Shown here: positions 24,356-39,118 of the stretch, one piece after another | Layout of the letters: the number at the start of each line of letters is the position of its first letter | How positions within the stretch are numbered: position 1 is the first letter of the stretch | NCBI RefSeq assembly: GCF_015319165.1 | Contig: NZ_JADIVZ010000008.1 | Coordinates: 1 to 64,000, forward strand | Direction of reading: 5' to 3' | DNA length: 64,000 bases | Source of the DNA: Nocardioides acrostichi | Lineage (GTDB): Bacteria; Actinomycetota; Actinomycetes; Propionibacteriales; Nocardioidaceae | Notes under the pieces: model-generated | The model's input: only the letters and a program-made list of their open reading frames with translations | Told to the model about the DNA's origin: nothing | Databases searched by the model: none | Position numbers and translations under genes: made by a program

Positions 24356-24540
24356 GCGAGGGGTCGCGTATTGCTGCCCGAGGGGTCGCGTATTGCTGCC
24401 CGAGGGGTCGCGTATTGCTGCCCGAGGGGTCGCGTATTGCTGCTCCAGGAGTCGAAAAATGCGGCCCGCGAGGGGCCGGTACCGACCCCTCGCGGGACAT
24501 TTTGCGACCCCTCGCGGGACGATTCGCGACCCCTCGCGGG
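24356..24540. repeat. GAGGGGTCGC repeat cluster (second repeat family)
   Basis: Four tandem 22-bp units (GAGGGGTCGCGTATTGCTGC + CC) run 24358-24445. After AGGAGTCG come a GAGGGGCCGG/GACCCCTCGC inverted pair and two further inverted copies of GCGACCCCTCGCGGG. Left and right halves can pair into long hairpins. It lies between the convergent SGNH and Bax-inhibitor genes and could terminate both. Related units lie at 43010-43053. Confidence 0.85.
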
Positions 24541-24546
24541 TGTGGA

Positions 24547-25425
24547 TCAGTCGCCGCGCAGGATGGCGAGGATGCGCAGCAGGTTCGTGTAGATCCAGAC
24601 CAGGCTGACGGTCAGGGCGAAGGCGGCTCGCCACGACTCGCGCTCGGGCAGGCCGTTGGCGATGCCCTGCTCGACGAAGTCGAAGTCCAGGATGAGCATG
24701 AACACGCCCAGGGCGAGACCCGCGATGGCGAAGACCAAGCCGATGGTGCCGAAGCCGAAGACGCCCAGCGCGCTGCCGAAGACGCTCAACACCATCTCGA
24801 GCAGGCCGAGGGCGACCATGCCGAACATGGCGGCCATCACGAACGTGCGGAACTTGTCGCCGACGCGGATGTTGAGGAACTTGTAGGCGGCGAGCGTGCC
24901 GGCGAAGGCGGCGAAGGTGCCGATCACGGCCTGGACCACGATCGACCCCTGGCCGGGCTGTACGTAGAGGGCCTCGATGATCTTCGAGAAAGCACCGAGG
25001 CTCACGCCCTCGAGGGCACAGAAGGCCAGCACCAGGGCCGGGCTGACGACCCGCTTGAACGAGTTGACCATCGACAACGCGAAGGCGCCGAAGCCGCCGA
25101 TCATGAGTGCTGCGTAGAGGGGCCCGAGCGAGGCGCCGAAGTCGCGCAGGTCGGGCGTGAGGAACCACGTGGCGAAGGCGGCGACGAACACGACGCCGAG
25201 GCTCATGGCCGTCTTCTGCACCACCGAGTCGATGGTCATCACGCCGCCCTGATCGGGCTTGGCGGAGTACACTTCGCCCGGCGCGCCGGTGCCCCAGGTC
25301 GAGGGGTCGGTGCCGTACCCGGAGTGGGTCGCGCCGTTGCCGGCGTAGGTCTGGTTGCCGTAGGCGTTCATGCCGGGGCGGTTGAACTCCTCCGACCGGC
25401 GGAACACCGGGTTGTTGCTCTGCAT
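24547..25425 (-). CDS. Bax inhibitor-1/YccA family membrane protein
   Basis: 292 residues. A ~70-residue polar N-terminus rich in N, G and Y (NPVFRRSEEFNRPGMNAYG) precedes seven hydrophobic segments, with YAALMIGGFGAFALSMVNSF and the late LILDFDFVEQGIANGLPERESWRAAFALTVSLVWIYTNLLRIL carrying the paired aspartates (LDFDF) of the BI-1/YccA pH-sensitive Ca2+-leak fold. Bacterial members are implicated in ion flux and stress. AAGGAG is 9 nt before the ATG. An 18-bp palindrome overlaps the likely promoter. Confidence 0.88.
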   Translation of the reverse strand: MQSNNPVFRRSEEFNRPGMNAYGNQTYAGNGATHSGYGTDPSTWGTGAPGEVYSAKPDQGGVMTIDSVVQKTAMSLGVVFVAAFATWFLTPDLRDFGASLGPLYAALMIGGFGAFALSMVNSFKRVVSPALVLAFCALEGVSLGAFSKIIEALYVQPGQGSIVVQAVIGTFAAFAGTLAAYKFLNIRVGDKFRTFVMAAMFGMVALGLLEMVLSVFGSALGVFGFGTIGLVFAIAGLALGVFMLILDFDFVEQGIANGLPERESWRAAFALTVSLVWIYTNLLRILAILRGD

Positions 25426-25470
25426 GGTTGGTCTCTCCTTGGAGGCCGACTGCGATCGTCCGTTGTGACG

Positions 25471-25488
25471 AAGGTGGGGCCCCACCTT
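25471..25488. promoter_or_regulatory. 18-bp perfect palindrome before the Bax-inhibitor gene
   Basis: AAGGTGGGGCCCCACCTT is perfectly self-complementary. Its edge overlaps a minus-strand TAAGGT hexamer (25484-25489), a plausible -10 about 55 bp before the start codon, so it could be an operator. The regulator is unknown. Confidence 0.45.
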
Positions 25489-25715
25489 AGGGCTCCTACC
25501 GAGTAGAACGCTCGACCCCGCTCGGACGTTCCCGCCGAGGAGGGTGACGGCAGGGCCGGGGACGTGCCGCGTCACTCGCGTGGGGTCGCGAGGAGCGACC
25601 GGCCCTGCCGGGGGTAGGCGGGACTCCGCACGCCGCATCCATGGGGTGATACGGCAGCCCCGATGCTCCCTCCCCGCCGTCCACCATGCCTGACCCACCG
25701 CACTACTTCCGAGTA

Positions 25716-25731
25716 TGTGACCCAGGTCACA
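25716..25731. promoter_or_regulatory. Candidate Crp/GlxR (cAMP receptor) binding site
   Basis: TGTGACCCAGGTCACA has the exact TGTGA-N6-TCACA form of Crp/GlxR sites. A class III cyclase is encoded at 15.4 kb. The regulated gene is unclear: the Bax-inhibitor start is about 290 bp to the left, and the structured region lies to the right. Confidence 0.55.
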
Positions 25732-25747
25732 CCGTCGCCGACCGGAT

Positions 25748-25876
25748 GCGGCGGGCGGAGCGACTCGGCTCCGCCCGCCGCGTGAGGGTGGGGATTCTCG
25801 AGAGGCATCTCGAGGATCCGGGGTCGCGACGACGGGCGCCGCGACCCCGGGCAGTCGTCCGTCCCCCAACGGACGA
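25748..25876 (+). other. Run of four perfect hairpins; possible structured RNA or terminators
   Basis: Stems: 25748-25761 with 25768-25781 (14 bp, loop GACTCG); 25797-25803 with 25808-25814 (7 bp, loop GGCA); 25818-25828 with 25840-25850 (11 bp); 25855-25862 with 25869-25876 (8 bp, loop CCCCCA). No U-tracts follow. Each fold works on either strand. They lie downstream of the leftward tRNA-like gene and could terminate it, or form a small RNA starting near the Crp-like site. Confidence 0.5.
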
Positions 25877-26042
25877 TCTACTCGACCATCGTCCTGCGCT
25901 CAGAGTGCTCTGATGGCTGCCGAGGGTCCCTCTCGCGTGAAGACACGATGAGGATCATGCTGATCCTGTGAATGATGTTGCACCTGGTCCAGATGTCTGT
26001 TCCCCGGTGGGGAGTCGGTCGATCTCGCCCGGGATCCTCGGG

Positions 26043-26116
26043 TGCCCCCGGCGGGACTCGAACCCGCACCTGGCCGCTTTTAAGGCGGCTTCCTCTGCCA
26101 GTTGGGACACAGGGGC
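26043..26116 (-). tRNA. tRNA-like gene, anticodon UAA, short variable loop
   Basis: 74 nt fold as a cloverleaf: acceptor GCCCCTG/CGGGGGC with one T-G pair and discriminator A, 3-bp D stem TCC/GGA with GG in the loop, anticodon stem GCCGC/GCGGC with loop CTTAAAA (anticodon TAA), 5-nt variable loop CAGGT, and T arm GCGGG-TTCGAGT-CCCGC. CCA is not encoded. The anticodon reads UUA (leucine), but bacterial tRNA-Leu normally has a long variable arm, absent here. Either the identity is unusual or it is a divergent tRNA. Divergent from udgB with a 29-bp gap. Confidence 0.72.
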
Positions 26117-26132
26117 CACTGCTTCGGCAGCG

Positions 26133-26138
26133 TAGCGT
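26133..26138 (+). promoter_or_regulatory. -10 element (TAGCGT) of the UDG operon
   Basis: TAGCGT, then 7 nt, then the ATG at 26146. Confidence 0.45.
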
Positions 26139-26145
26139 CGTCGAC

Positions 26146-26868
26146 ATGTGCACGGAGCCGACCGACGAGCCCCTCGAGCATGCCTCACTCGTCGCCTTGG
26201 CTCGGCGGCTGGTGGAGTGCCGGGCCTGTCCTCGCCTCGTCGACTGGCGCGAGCAGGTGGCTCGCGAGAAGCGCGCGTCGTTCGCCGACGAGACCTACTG
26301 GGGTCGACCGGTGCCGGGCTGGGGCGACCCCACGCCTCGCATCCTCATCGTCGGGCTGGCGCCCGCCGCCCACGGCGCCAACCGCACCGGGCGCGTCTTC
26401 ACCGGAGACCGCTCCGGCGACTGGCTCTTCGCCTCCCTGCACCGCGTGGGCCTGGCGGCGATCCCCACCAGCACCCACCCCGACGACGGACAGCGCCTCG
26501 TCGAGACCCGTATGGTCGCGGCGGTGCGGTGCGCTCCTCCGCAGAACAAGCCGACCACCATCGAGCGCGACACCTGCGCCCCCTGGCTCGACGAGGAGTT
26601 GGCGATCGTGCTCCCGCACGTGCGCGTCGTGGTGGCCCTCGGCGGCTTCGGGTGGACGGCGGCACTCACCGCGCTCGGCCGCGCCGGCGTCGACGTGCCT
26701 GCGCCGAGGCCCCGGTTCGGCCACGGCGCCGAGGTGACCCTGGGCGAGCTCTCCCTGCTCGGCTGCTACCACCCGAGCCAGCAGAACACCTTCACCGGGC
26801 GCCTCACGGAGCCGATGCTCGACGAGGTGCTGGGCCGCGCCACAAGGCTTGCGAGAATGCACGCGTGA
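26146..26868 (+). CDS. Uracil-DNA glycosylase family 5 (UdgB-like)
   Basis: 240 residues. [15 protein letters not shown] begins the UDG4/5 iron-sulfur-like cysteine region, [26 protein letters not shown] is the family 5 motif A (GLAPAxHGxNRTG...TGDxSG), and [22 protein letters not shown] is the motif B region with the HPSxxN signature. It resembles M. tuberculosis UdgB (Rv1259) and removes uracil and other deaminated bases from DNA. The ATG follows a TAGCGT by 7 nt. It is followed by an ACT-domain gene with a GTGA overlap. Confidence 0.9.
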   Translation: MCTEPTDEPLEHASLVALARRLVECRACPRLVDWREQVAREKRASFADETYWGRPVPGWGDPTPRILIVGLAPAAHGANRTGRVFTGDRSGDWLFASLHRVGLAAIPTSTHPDDGQRLVETRMVAAVRCAPPQNKPTTIERDTCAPWLDEELAIVLPHVRVVVALGGFGWTAALTALGRAGVDVPAPRPRFGHGAEVTLGELSLLGCYHPSQQNTFTGRLTEPMLDEVLGRATRLARMHA

Positions 26869-27404
26869 CCGATCCGACCACACTCCACGCCGTGACCGTG
26901 CTGGGCCACGACCGCCCGGGCATCATCGCCGACACGACCGCTCGCCTGGCCGACCTCGGGCTCAACCTCGAGGACTCGACGATGACCCTGCTGCGGGGGC
27001 AGTTCGCCATGATGCTGCTCTGCGCAGGCGGCGACGCCACCTTGACGCAGGGCGAGATCGAGGCCGCCCTGGCGCCCCTGACCGTCGACGGCACGCTCGA
27101 CGTCACCGTGCGTGAGGTGCGCAGCCCCGGCCCCGGCGCCGGCGCCGGGAGCCCGTGGCTCCTCACCGTGCACGGTGGCGACCGCCCGGGCATCGTGTCG
27201 AGCCTGGTCTCCCGCATCGCCGAGGTGGGCGGCAACATCACCGACCTCACCACGCGGCTGGCCGGCGGGCTCTACCTGCTCATCGCCGAGATCGACCTGC
27301 CAGCGCAGGCGGACGCCGACGCACTCGTCGCCGTCGTCGGCGAGACGGCGGCGAGCCTGGACGTCACCGCCACGCTGCGCCCGACCGACCCTGACGAGCT
27401 GTGA
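26865..27404 (+). CDS. Double ACT-domain (GcvR/SerB-type) regulatory protein
   Basis: 179 residues with two ACT domains: [45 protein letters not shown] and [47 protein letters not shown]. The paired GxDRPGI motifs are ligand-binding turns as in GcvR and the regulatory half of SerB. No catalytic domain is attached. It is probably an amino-acid-sensing regulator; ligand and partner unknown. It starts within the udg stop (GTGA) and its own stop overlaps the deformylase start by 4 bp. Confidence 0.88.
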   Translation: MTDPTTLHAVTVLGHDRPGIIADTTARLADLGLNLEDSTMTLLRGQFAMMLLCAGGDATLTQGEIEAALAPLTVDGTLDVTVREVRSPGPGAGAGSPWLLTVHGGDRPGIVSSLVSRIAEVGGNITDLTTRLAGGLYLLIAEIDLPAQADADALVAVVGETAASLDVTATLRPTDPDEL

Positions 27405-27985
27405 GCACACCCCCCGCGGAGCCCTCGGAAGAGCACTCCGCCCGGTTGCGCGACTGGAGCCCCGACCTCCTCGGGACCGTAGGCCGCGTACTCGACGTCG
27501 TCCGAGCCCCGGCGCCGGTGCTCGGCACGGTCGGCGAGCCGGTCGACCCCTGCTCCGCGGAGGCGGTGCAGCTGGCCGCCGACCTCATCGCCACCATGCG
27601 GGTCAGCCCGGGCTGCGTGGGCCTCGCCGCGCCCCAGGTGGGAGCGAGCAGCCAGCTGTTCTGCGTCGACGTCTCCGAGCACCCCAAGACCCGCGACCAC
27701 CACGGCACCTTCGCTCTGTGCAATGCCGAGGTGGTCTCGGCCAGTCGCAACGAGAAGGCCCGTGAGGGCTGCATGAGCGTGCCCGACCTGACCGGCGACG
27801 TGAAGCGCGGCTCGCGCCTGGTGGTGCGCGGCCACCTGCCCGGCACCGGCGAGGAGGTCGTGATCGCCGCCAACGCCTTCGAGGCACGCTGCCTCCAGCA
27901 CGAGATCGACCACTGCCAGGGGCTGCTGTTCGTCGATCGGGTGGCCGGTGCGCACGCCATCTACGCCCGCCAGACCTACCTCTGA
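27401..27985 (+). CDS. def: Peptide deformylase
   Basis: 194 residues with all three PDF motifs: GCVGLAAPQVG (motif 1), EGCMSVP (motif 2, metal cysteine; the usual leucine is Met, as in many actinobacterial isoforms) and QHEIDHCQGLL (motif 3, HExxH). It removes N-formyl groups from nascent proteins. About 30 extra N-terminal residues relative to the minimal enzyme. It begins in a GTGA overlap with the ACT gene and is the last gene of the UDG-ACT-def operon, followed at once by repeat array C. Confidence 0.92.
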   Translation: MSTPPAEPSEEHSARLRDWSPDLLGTVGRVLDVVRAPAPVLGTVGEPVDPCSAEAVQLAADLIATMRVSPGCVGLAAPQVGASSQLFCVDVSEHPKTRDHHGTFALCNAEVVSASRNEKAREGCMSVPDLTGDVKRGSRLVVRGHLPGTGEEVVIAANAFEARCLQHEIDHCQGLLFVDRVAGAHAIYARQTYL

Positions 27986-28470
27986 CCCACCGGTGGTTGA
28001 GCCGGGCGAGGCGCTAGCCGAGTCCCGTGCCCACCGGTGGTTGAGCCGGGCGAGGCGCTAGCCGAGTCCCGTGCCCACCGGTGGTTGAGCCGGGCGAGGC
28101 GCTAGCCGAGTCCCGTGCCCTCCGGTGGTTGAGCCGGGCGAGGCGCTAGCCGAGTCCCGTGTCGAAACCCAGTGAGGTGGAAAGCAGCGCTGCCTTCACA
28201 GTCGCCGGGTTTCGACGCGCTCGTCGCTAGCGCTCCTCACGGCTCAACCACCGGGGCCACCGCGGGTGGTTGAGCCGGGCGAGGCGCTAGCCGAGTCCCG
28301 TGTCGAAACCCAGTGAGACGGAAAGCAGCGCTGCCTTCACAGTCGCCGGGTTTCGACGCGCTCGTCGCTGGCGCTCCTCACGGCTCAACCACCGCGGGAC
28401 ACGCTCGTCGCTGGCGCTCCTCACGGCTCAACCACCGCCCAGCGCGCTCGTCGCTGGCGCTCCTCACGGC
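27986..28470. other. 485-bp intergenic region filled by repeats
   Basis: Between def and ppx. Nearly every base belongs to repeat array C or its two cores; no gene is seen. Confidence 0.85.
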
Positions 28471-28479
28471 TCAACCACC
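27995..28479. repeat. Repeat array C: tandem and inverted units with two cores
   Basis: Left-oriented units begin GGTTGAGCC at 27995, 28039, 28083 and 28127, exactly 44 bp apart. The first three lack the GTCGAAACC end; the fourth has it. A core of about 37 bp containing GCAGCGCTGC then leads to a right-oriented unit (28209-28252). A second near-identical copy (left unit 28268, core, right unit from 28349) follows, with two further right units lacking GGTTTCGAC. The last unit supplies the TGA of ppx. Confidence 0.88.
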
Positions 28480-29403
28480 CGCGGCGAGATCCCAGGCGAT
28501 GCCGTCGAGGATGTCGCTCTCGCTGACCACGAGCTCCGTGGCGCTCGTGCGTGCCAGCACGCGAGCGAGGACGACCGCTCCGGCGACGATCACGTCGGCG
28601 CGCCCGGGGTGCAGCCACGCCAGCTCCCGGCGTCCGGCCGCGTCGAGGGTCAGCAGGTGCTGGGTCAGCGCTTCGAGGTCGGCGTAGGAGAGCACCGCGC
28701 CGTCGATGGCCTCGCGGGAGTACTCGGTGAGCCCGAGCACGCCGGCGGCAAGAGTCGTGACGGTGCCCGCCACGCCGACCACCGTGGCCGCCGCAGCGGG
28801 GTCGACCCCGGCCGCGAGCGCCTGGTCGAGGGCGGCGTCGACGTCGGCCGCCGCCGCCGCGATCTGCGCAGCCGTCGGTGGATCGTCGGCGAGGTGCCGC
28901 TCGGTCAGTCGCACCGAGCCGACGTCCATCGAAGAGGCGGCGTCGGGCGTCTCGCCCGAGCCGAGCACGAGCTCGGTCGAACCTCCCCCGACGTCGATCA
29001 CCAGCACCGGGTCGGGGCGCCGGACGCCACGGGTGGCACCGGCGTAGGAGAGGGCGGCCTCCTCGGCGCCGGTGAGTACGTCGGGTACCACACCCAACCG
29101 CTGCTCGACTCCGGCGGCGAACTCGGCTGCATTCGCGGCATCACGGGTGGCCGAGGTGGCGCAGAAGCGGAGCGTGTCGACCCCGTGCCGTGAGAGCAGG
29201 TCGGCGTACTCCTCGCATGCCGCGAAGGTGCGCTCGAGTGCCTCGGGGGCGAGCCGGCCGGTGCGGTCGACGCCCTGGCCGAGCCGGACGATCCGCATCT
29301 CGCGCTCGAGCTCCAGGGGCGCGCCCGCAGTGTCGGCGGTGTCGGTCTGAAGCACCAGCAGCTTGATGGTGTTGGTGCCACAGTCGATGGCCGCTACACG
29401 CAC
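28471..29403 (-). CDS. Exopolyphosphatase / Ppx-GppA phosphatase
   Basis: 310 residues of the sugar kinase/HSP70/actin fold. VRVAAIDCGTNTIKLLV is phosphate-1, VLVIDVGGGSTELVLG is phosphate-2 and VVGVAGTVTTLAAG the later glycine-rich loop, all typical of the short actinobacterial Ppx (M. tuberculosis Rv1026-like). It hydrolyses polyphosphate and/or pppGpp. The GTG at 29403 overlaps the DUF501 gene by 10 bp. Its GGT-GGT-TGA end falls in the GGTGGTTGA terminus of a repeat unit, so the repeat provides the stop codon. Confidence 0.9.
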   Translation of the reverse strand: MRVAAIDCGTNTIKLLVLQTDTADTAGAPLELEREMRIVRLGQGVDRTGRLAPEALERTFAACEEYADLLSRHGVDTLRFCATSATRDAANAAEFAAGVEQRLGVVPDVLTGAEEAALSYAGATRGVRRPDPVLVIDVGGGSTELVLGSGETPDAASSMDVGSVRLTERHLADDPPTAAQIAAAAADVDAALDQALAAGVDPAAAATVVGVAGTVTTLAAGVLGLTEYSREAIDGAVLSYADLEALTQHLLTLDAAGRRELAWLHPGRADVIVAGAVVLARVLARTSATELVVSESDILDGIAWDLAAGG

Positions 29404-29897
29404 GGACCGGACTCCCACCACGGGCCGAGCGCAGCGAGCACCTCGTCGCCGAGCGGGTTGACGCCGCGACCCATGGCCAGCGCCTGGCCGGCGAGCACGT
29501 GCAGGCACTTGACCCGAGTCGGCATGCCGCCGGCGCTGATGCCCTCGATCTCGGGAACCTCGGCGCCCACCTCGGCAGCCAGCTCGCTGCGGAAGGCGAG
29601 GTACCGCTCGTGCGCTGCGCGGTAGGCGGCCGCCAGCTCGGGATCCGCAGCGATGCGGGCCTCCATCTCTCGCATCGTGCCCTCGCCCTCGAGGGTGCCG
29701 ATGCGCGAGGCGGCCCGCGGGCAGGTCAGGTAGAAGGTGGTCGGGAACGGCGTGCCGTTCGGCAGCCGCGGCTCGGTCGTGACGACATCGGGGTTGCCGC
29801 ACGGGCAGCGGTGCGCGACCGCGTGCACACCGCGGGGCTCCCGGCCGAGCTGGGCGTGCACCGCTTCGCGGTCACCATCGGCGAAAGGCTCGCTCAC
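29394..29897 (-). CDS. DUF501 domain-containing protein
   Basis: 167 residues. CPCGNPDVVTTEPRLPNGTPFPTTFYLTCPRAASRIGTLEGEGTM is the DUF501 signature (RCPxGxPxVxxxxPRLxDGTPFPTxFxLTxP...GTLEA.G). It is conserved between ftsB and ppx across actinobacteria (Rv1025 in M. tuberculosis). Function unknown. CPC and TCP cysteines could bind metal. It starts with a GTGA overlap on ftsB. Confidence 0.92.
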   Translation of the reverse strand: MSEPFADGDREAVHAQLGREPRGVHAVAHRCPCGNPDVVTTEPRLPNGTPFPTTFYLTCPRAASRIGTLEGEGTMREMEARIAADPELAAAYRAAHERYLAFRSELAAEVGAEVPEIEGISAGGMPTRVKCLHVLAGQALAMGRGVNPLGDEVLAALGPWWESGPCV

Positions 29898-30529
29898 TGG
29901 TCGTCGCTCTGGTCGTCGCTCCGGTCGTCGCTCTGGCCGTCGATGTGGGATGCCGGCGGGGTGCCGCTGTTCTTCGGCGGGTTGCCGGCCAGCAGCACGG
30001 AGTCCCAGGCGTCGTCGAAGAACGGCTGCTTCTGCTCGGGCGCCACCGTGCCCGGGGCCGCGAGGCGGTGCTGGGTCTCCATCGGCTCGCCGTTCTGGTC
30101 GAGCACCACGTACGAGGTCTCACCGGGCATCACGTAGCCGAGCTCGCGCGCCTGCTGGGCCACGTAGGCGGGATCCTTCCAGCGGTCGGTCTCGCCCTCG
30201 AGCTCGTCGATGGATGCCTGACGCTGGGCGATCTCGGTGCGCAGCTGGTCGAGCTCGGCGCGCTGCTGGAGGTAGGCGCGCGCCGAGGACGCGTACGACA
30301 CCGCCAGCACCAGCAGCACGAGCACCAAGATCACGGCACGCCGCGTCGGCTTGGGACGCCGCACGGCCTGGAGACGCTCGGGGAGCCGTCCGCGCCAGCC
30401 CGCGACGTCCGGACGCCGAACGTTCTCGCGTGCGCCCTCACGGCCCATCTCACGCCCAGCGCTGCGCCCGGGGCCGGTGCGTCCGCGCGGACCCGACCCG
30501 CGCGAGGGCGTGCGTGAGCGATCCGGCAT
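29894..30529 (-). CDS. ftsB: FtsB/DivIC-like septum formation protein
   Basis: 211 residues. A ~65-residue basic cytosolic N-terminus is followed by one membrane helix (AVILVLVLLVLAVSYASSARAYL), a coiled coil (LQQRAELDQLRTEIAQRQASIDELEGETDRWKDPAYVAQQARELGYVMPGE) and a disordered tail. This is the actinobacterial DivIC/FtsB layout (Rv1024) that joins the FtsQLB divisome complex. The C-terminus ends in S-D-D-R/Q repeats coded by a 12-bp imperfect DNA repeat. It is 14 bp after eno. Confidence 0.9.
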   Translation of the reverse strand: MPDRSRTPSRGSGPRGRTGPGRSAGREMGREGARENVRRPDVAGWRGRLPERLQAVRRPKPTRRAVILVLVLLVLAVSYASSARAYLQQRAELDQLRTEIAQRQASIDELEGETDRWKDPAYVAQQARELGYVMPGETSYVVLDQNGEPMETQHRLAAPGTVAPEQKQPFFDDAWDSVLLAGNPPKNSGTPPASHIDGQSDDRSDDQSDDQ

Positions 30530-30543
30530 GCCCCTAGGGTGAC

Positions 30544-33934
<3,391 letters not shown>

Positions 33935-34480
33935 GCCCTCGTCGACCCCGACGCGCCGACCGGACCGCTCGAGACGATCGAGCAGCTTGTCGGCATAGAG
34001 CAGCGCCGGCAGCGCGCTCGGCAGGCCGTCGTCGAGCTCTGCTCGATCGGCCTTCTCCTCGGCCTTGATCCGCTGCCACCTGTCGTTGACGGCGGCCGCG
34101 GTCCGCTCCTCGTCTCCCGGACCCTCACCGGACCGCTCCTCCCCGAACACGTGCGGGTTGCGGCGCACCATCTTGGCGATGATGCCGCGGGCGACGTCGT
34201 CGAGGTCGAACGCGCCTCGCTCCGCGGCGAGCGCCGCGTGGAAGTACACCTGCAGCAGCAGGTCGCCGAGCTCCTCGGCGAGATGCGCGTCGTCCGGCGG
34301 CTCGACATCGAGCACCTCGAGGGTCTCGTAGGTCTCCTCGAGCAGGTAGCGCGCGAGCGAACGGTGGGTCTGCTCGCGCTTCCACGGACACTCGGCTCGC
34401 AGCCGGGCCATCACCGCTCGGAAGACCAGCAGCGGCTCCGGGTCGGCGTCGTGCATGGGCTCAGCGCACGCTCATGGGAG

Positions 34481-35185
34481 TCAGCTGCACTTCTGAGACG
34501 CCGGCAGCGCGGCGTAGTCGGACGCCGAGATCGGCGTGCGCGACGCGGCCACGGCCGTCGAGCTGACGGGCACCGACAGCTCCTGGGAGACCGAGCCACC
34601 CTGCTGGGTGGTGAAGCCGGCGAAGCGCGGGTTGACCACGATCGGGTGCTTGGTGCTCCACTGCTGGAGGTAGTCGGCGTAGGCCTGGTCGGTGTCGGCC
34701 AGCTGATCGGCGCTCAGCGTGGGCTCGACCAGCTTCTTCATCACCAGCACGAAGAAGGGATAGGCCGCGACGACGTCGATCGCCTTCTCGTCGTCGGACC
34801 CCAGCGAGAGGTTCGAGCGCGCCTGCTGGCGAGCCTGCTCGCGCAGGGGCGCGGTGTCGAGATCCGCCTGCTGGGCGAGCTCGTCGGCGAAGGTGGAGTA
34901 GACGAGCTGGCGGACGACGAGGTCGTTCGCCTGAGCCCGCGTGACCGGCGACTGGGTCAGCTCGGGGTGCGCCTGGAGAAGGTCGCAGGTGGCCTCGGCG
35001 TCGCGTGAGACGGTGTCGAAGCTGATGGTGGCATCGCCCACCTGGGCGCCCACGCCCGGCTGCGGGGTCGTGCCGTCGGCCGCTACGCCGCAGCCGGACA
35101 GCGCACCCGTGGCGAGCAGCGCGAGCCCGGCGAGGCCCACCCCAGCTCGACGCAGGGGGACGCGAGACGTTGGGCGTGCGCTCAC
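34481..35185 (-). CDS. SurA-N-like lipoprotein
   Basis: 234 residues. A signal peptide (LRRAGVGLAGLALLATGALSGC) ends in the lipobox LSGC, so it is a membrane lipoprotein. The mature part has the helical SurA-N/trigger-factor-like pattern: VGDATISFDTVSRDAEATCDLLQ ... QANDLVVRQLVYSTFADELAQQADL ... KHPIVVNPRFAGFTTQQ. No PPIase domain follows. It may be an extracytoplasmic chaperone. The GTG at 35185 has GGAG 6 nt upstream. It sits between mfd and mazG. Confidence 0.85.
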   Translation of the reverse strand: MSARPTSRVPLRRAGVGLAGLALLATGALSGCGVAADGTTPQPGVGAQVGDATISFDTVSRDAEATCDLLQAHPELTQSPVTRAQANDLVVRQLVYSTFADELAQQADLDTAPLREQARQQARSNLSLGSDDEKAIDVVAAYPFFVLVMKKLVEPTLSADQLADTDQAYADYLQQWSTKHPIVVNPRFAGFTTQQGGSVSQELSVPVSSTAVAASRTPISASDYAALPASQKCS

Positions 35186-35281
35186 TTCTGGCTCCTCGCG
35201 GGGTTGCTTCGACGTCGGGACCATTGAACCAGCCGGGGTGTCGCCTCCGGTGGCCGGTGGCTGCGGTGGGGTGGCGGTGGT

Positions 35282-35317
35282 GGGGGCAATTCACCGGACG
35301 TCCGGTGAATTGCCCCC
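35282..35317. repeat. 36-bp perfect palindrome
   Basis: Both 18-bp arms match exactly (GGGGGCAATTCACCGGAC and its complement), with no loop. The inner TCACCGGANNTCCGGTGA recurs at 44556-44573. It lies between the 3' end of mfd and the lipoprotein gene, about 100 bp upstream of the latter. Confidence 0.8.
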
Positions 35318-35319
35318 CG

Positions 35320-35341
35320 GGACGGTGGAATAGCACCGTCC
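35320..35341. other. 8-bp hairpin beside the 36-bp palindrome
   Basis: GGACGGTG and CACCGTCC pair around a GAATAG loop, downstream of the mfd stop (35435) on the minus strand; a possible terminator for mfd. Confidence 0.4.
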
Positions 35342-35434
35342 GAGCAGCAGAATCACCGTCCCACCCACCGAGGAGAGGGCCCGCCGGTGCGTCAGCGACC
35401 TCGGGCGGGACGCACGACGCCAGGGACGGCGGAC

Positions 35435-39025
<3,591 letters not shown>

Positions 39026-39059
39026 GGCGACTCCTCGAGAGCGGTGGGCGCGCAGAGAT

Positions 39060-39086
39060 ACCCCCTGACGCTCAGCGGTAGGGGGT
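39060..39086. terminator. Hairpin between the unknown TM protein and mfd
   Basis: ACCCCCT and AGGGGGT pair, with an inner GCT/AGC dyad in the 13-nt loop. It is 33 nt downstream of the 39119 stop and just before mfd; terminator or leader structure. Confidence 0.4.
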
Positions 39087-39118
39087 GCTCGGCCATCGTA
39101 CGGTGGCCCGGCGACACC

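Larger units (their letters stand above)
25426..26042. other. 617-bp non-coding region with regulatory and structured elements
   Basis: No convincing protein gene. It contains the 18-bp palindrome (25471), a Crp-like site (25716), four consecutive hairpins (25748-25876) and a smaller GGATCA-TGC-TGATCC dyad near 25952. Short open frames here have no start signal or family-like sequence. Confidence 0.65.

Noticed and set aside
22789..25506. Very long plus-strand open frame across cbs, the SGNH gene and the Bax-inhibitor gene
   Set aside because: It is antisense or out of frame to three well-supported genes and its translation is low complexity.
25855..25876. 6C-type sRNA hairpin with a C-rich loop
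   Set aside because: Only one hairpin has a C-rich loop, with five C residues; the 6C motif needs two with six.
25686..25913. Small plus-strand protein in the 25.4-26.0 kb gap
   Set aside because: The frame runs through the hairpins, has no start signal and reads as arginine/proline-rich low-complexity sequence.
26043..26116. tRNA used as a mobile-element attachment site
   Set aside because: No duplicated 3' end, integrase or atypical gene block was found beside it.
27995..28480. CRISPR-like array
   Set aside because: Units are contiguous, palindromic and mixed in orientation, with no unique spacers of even length and no cas genes.
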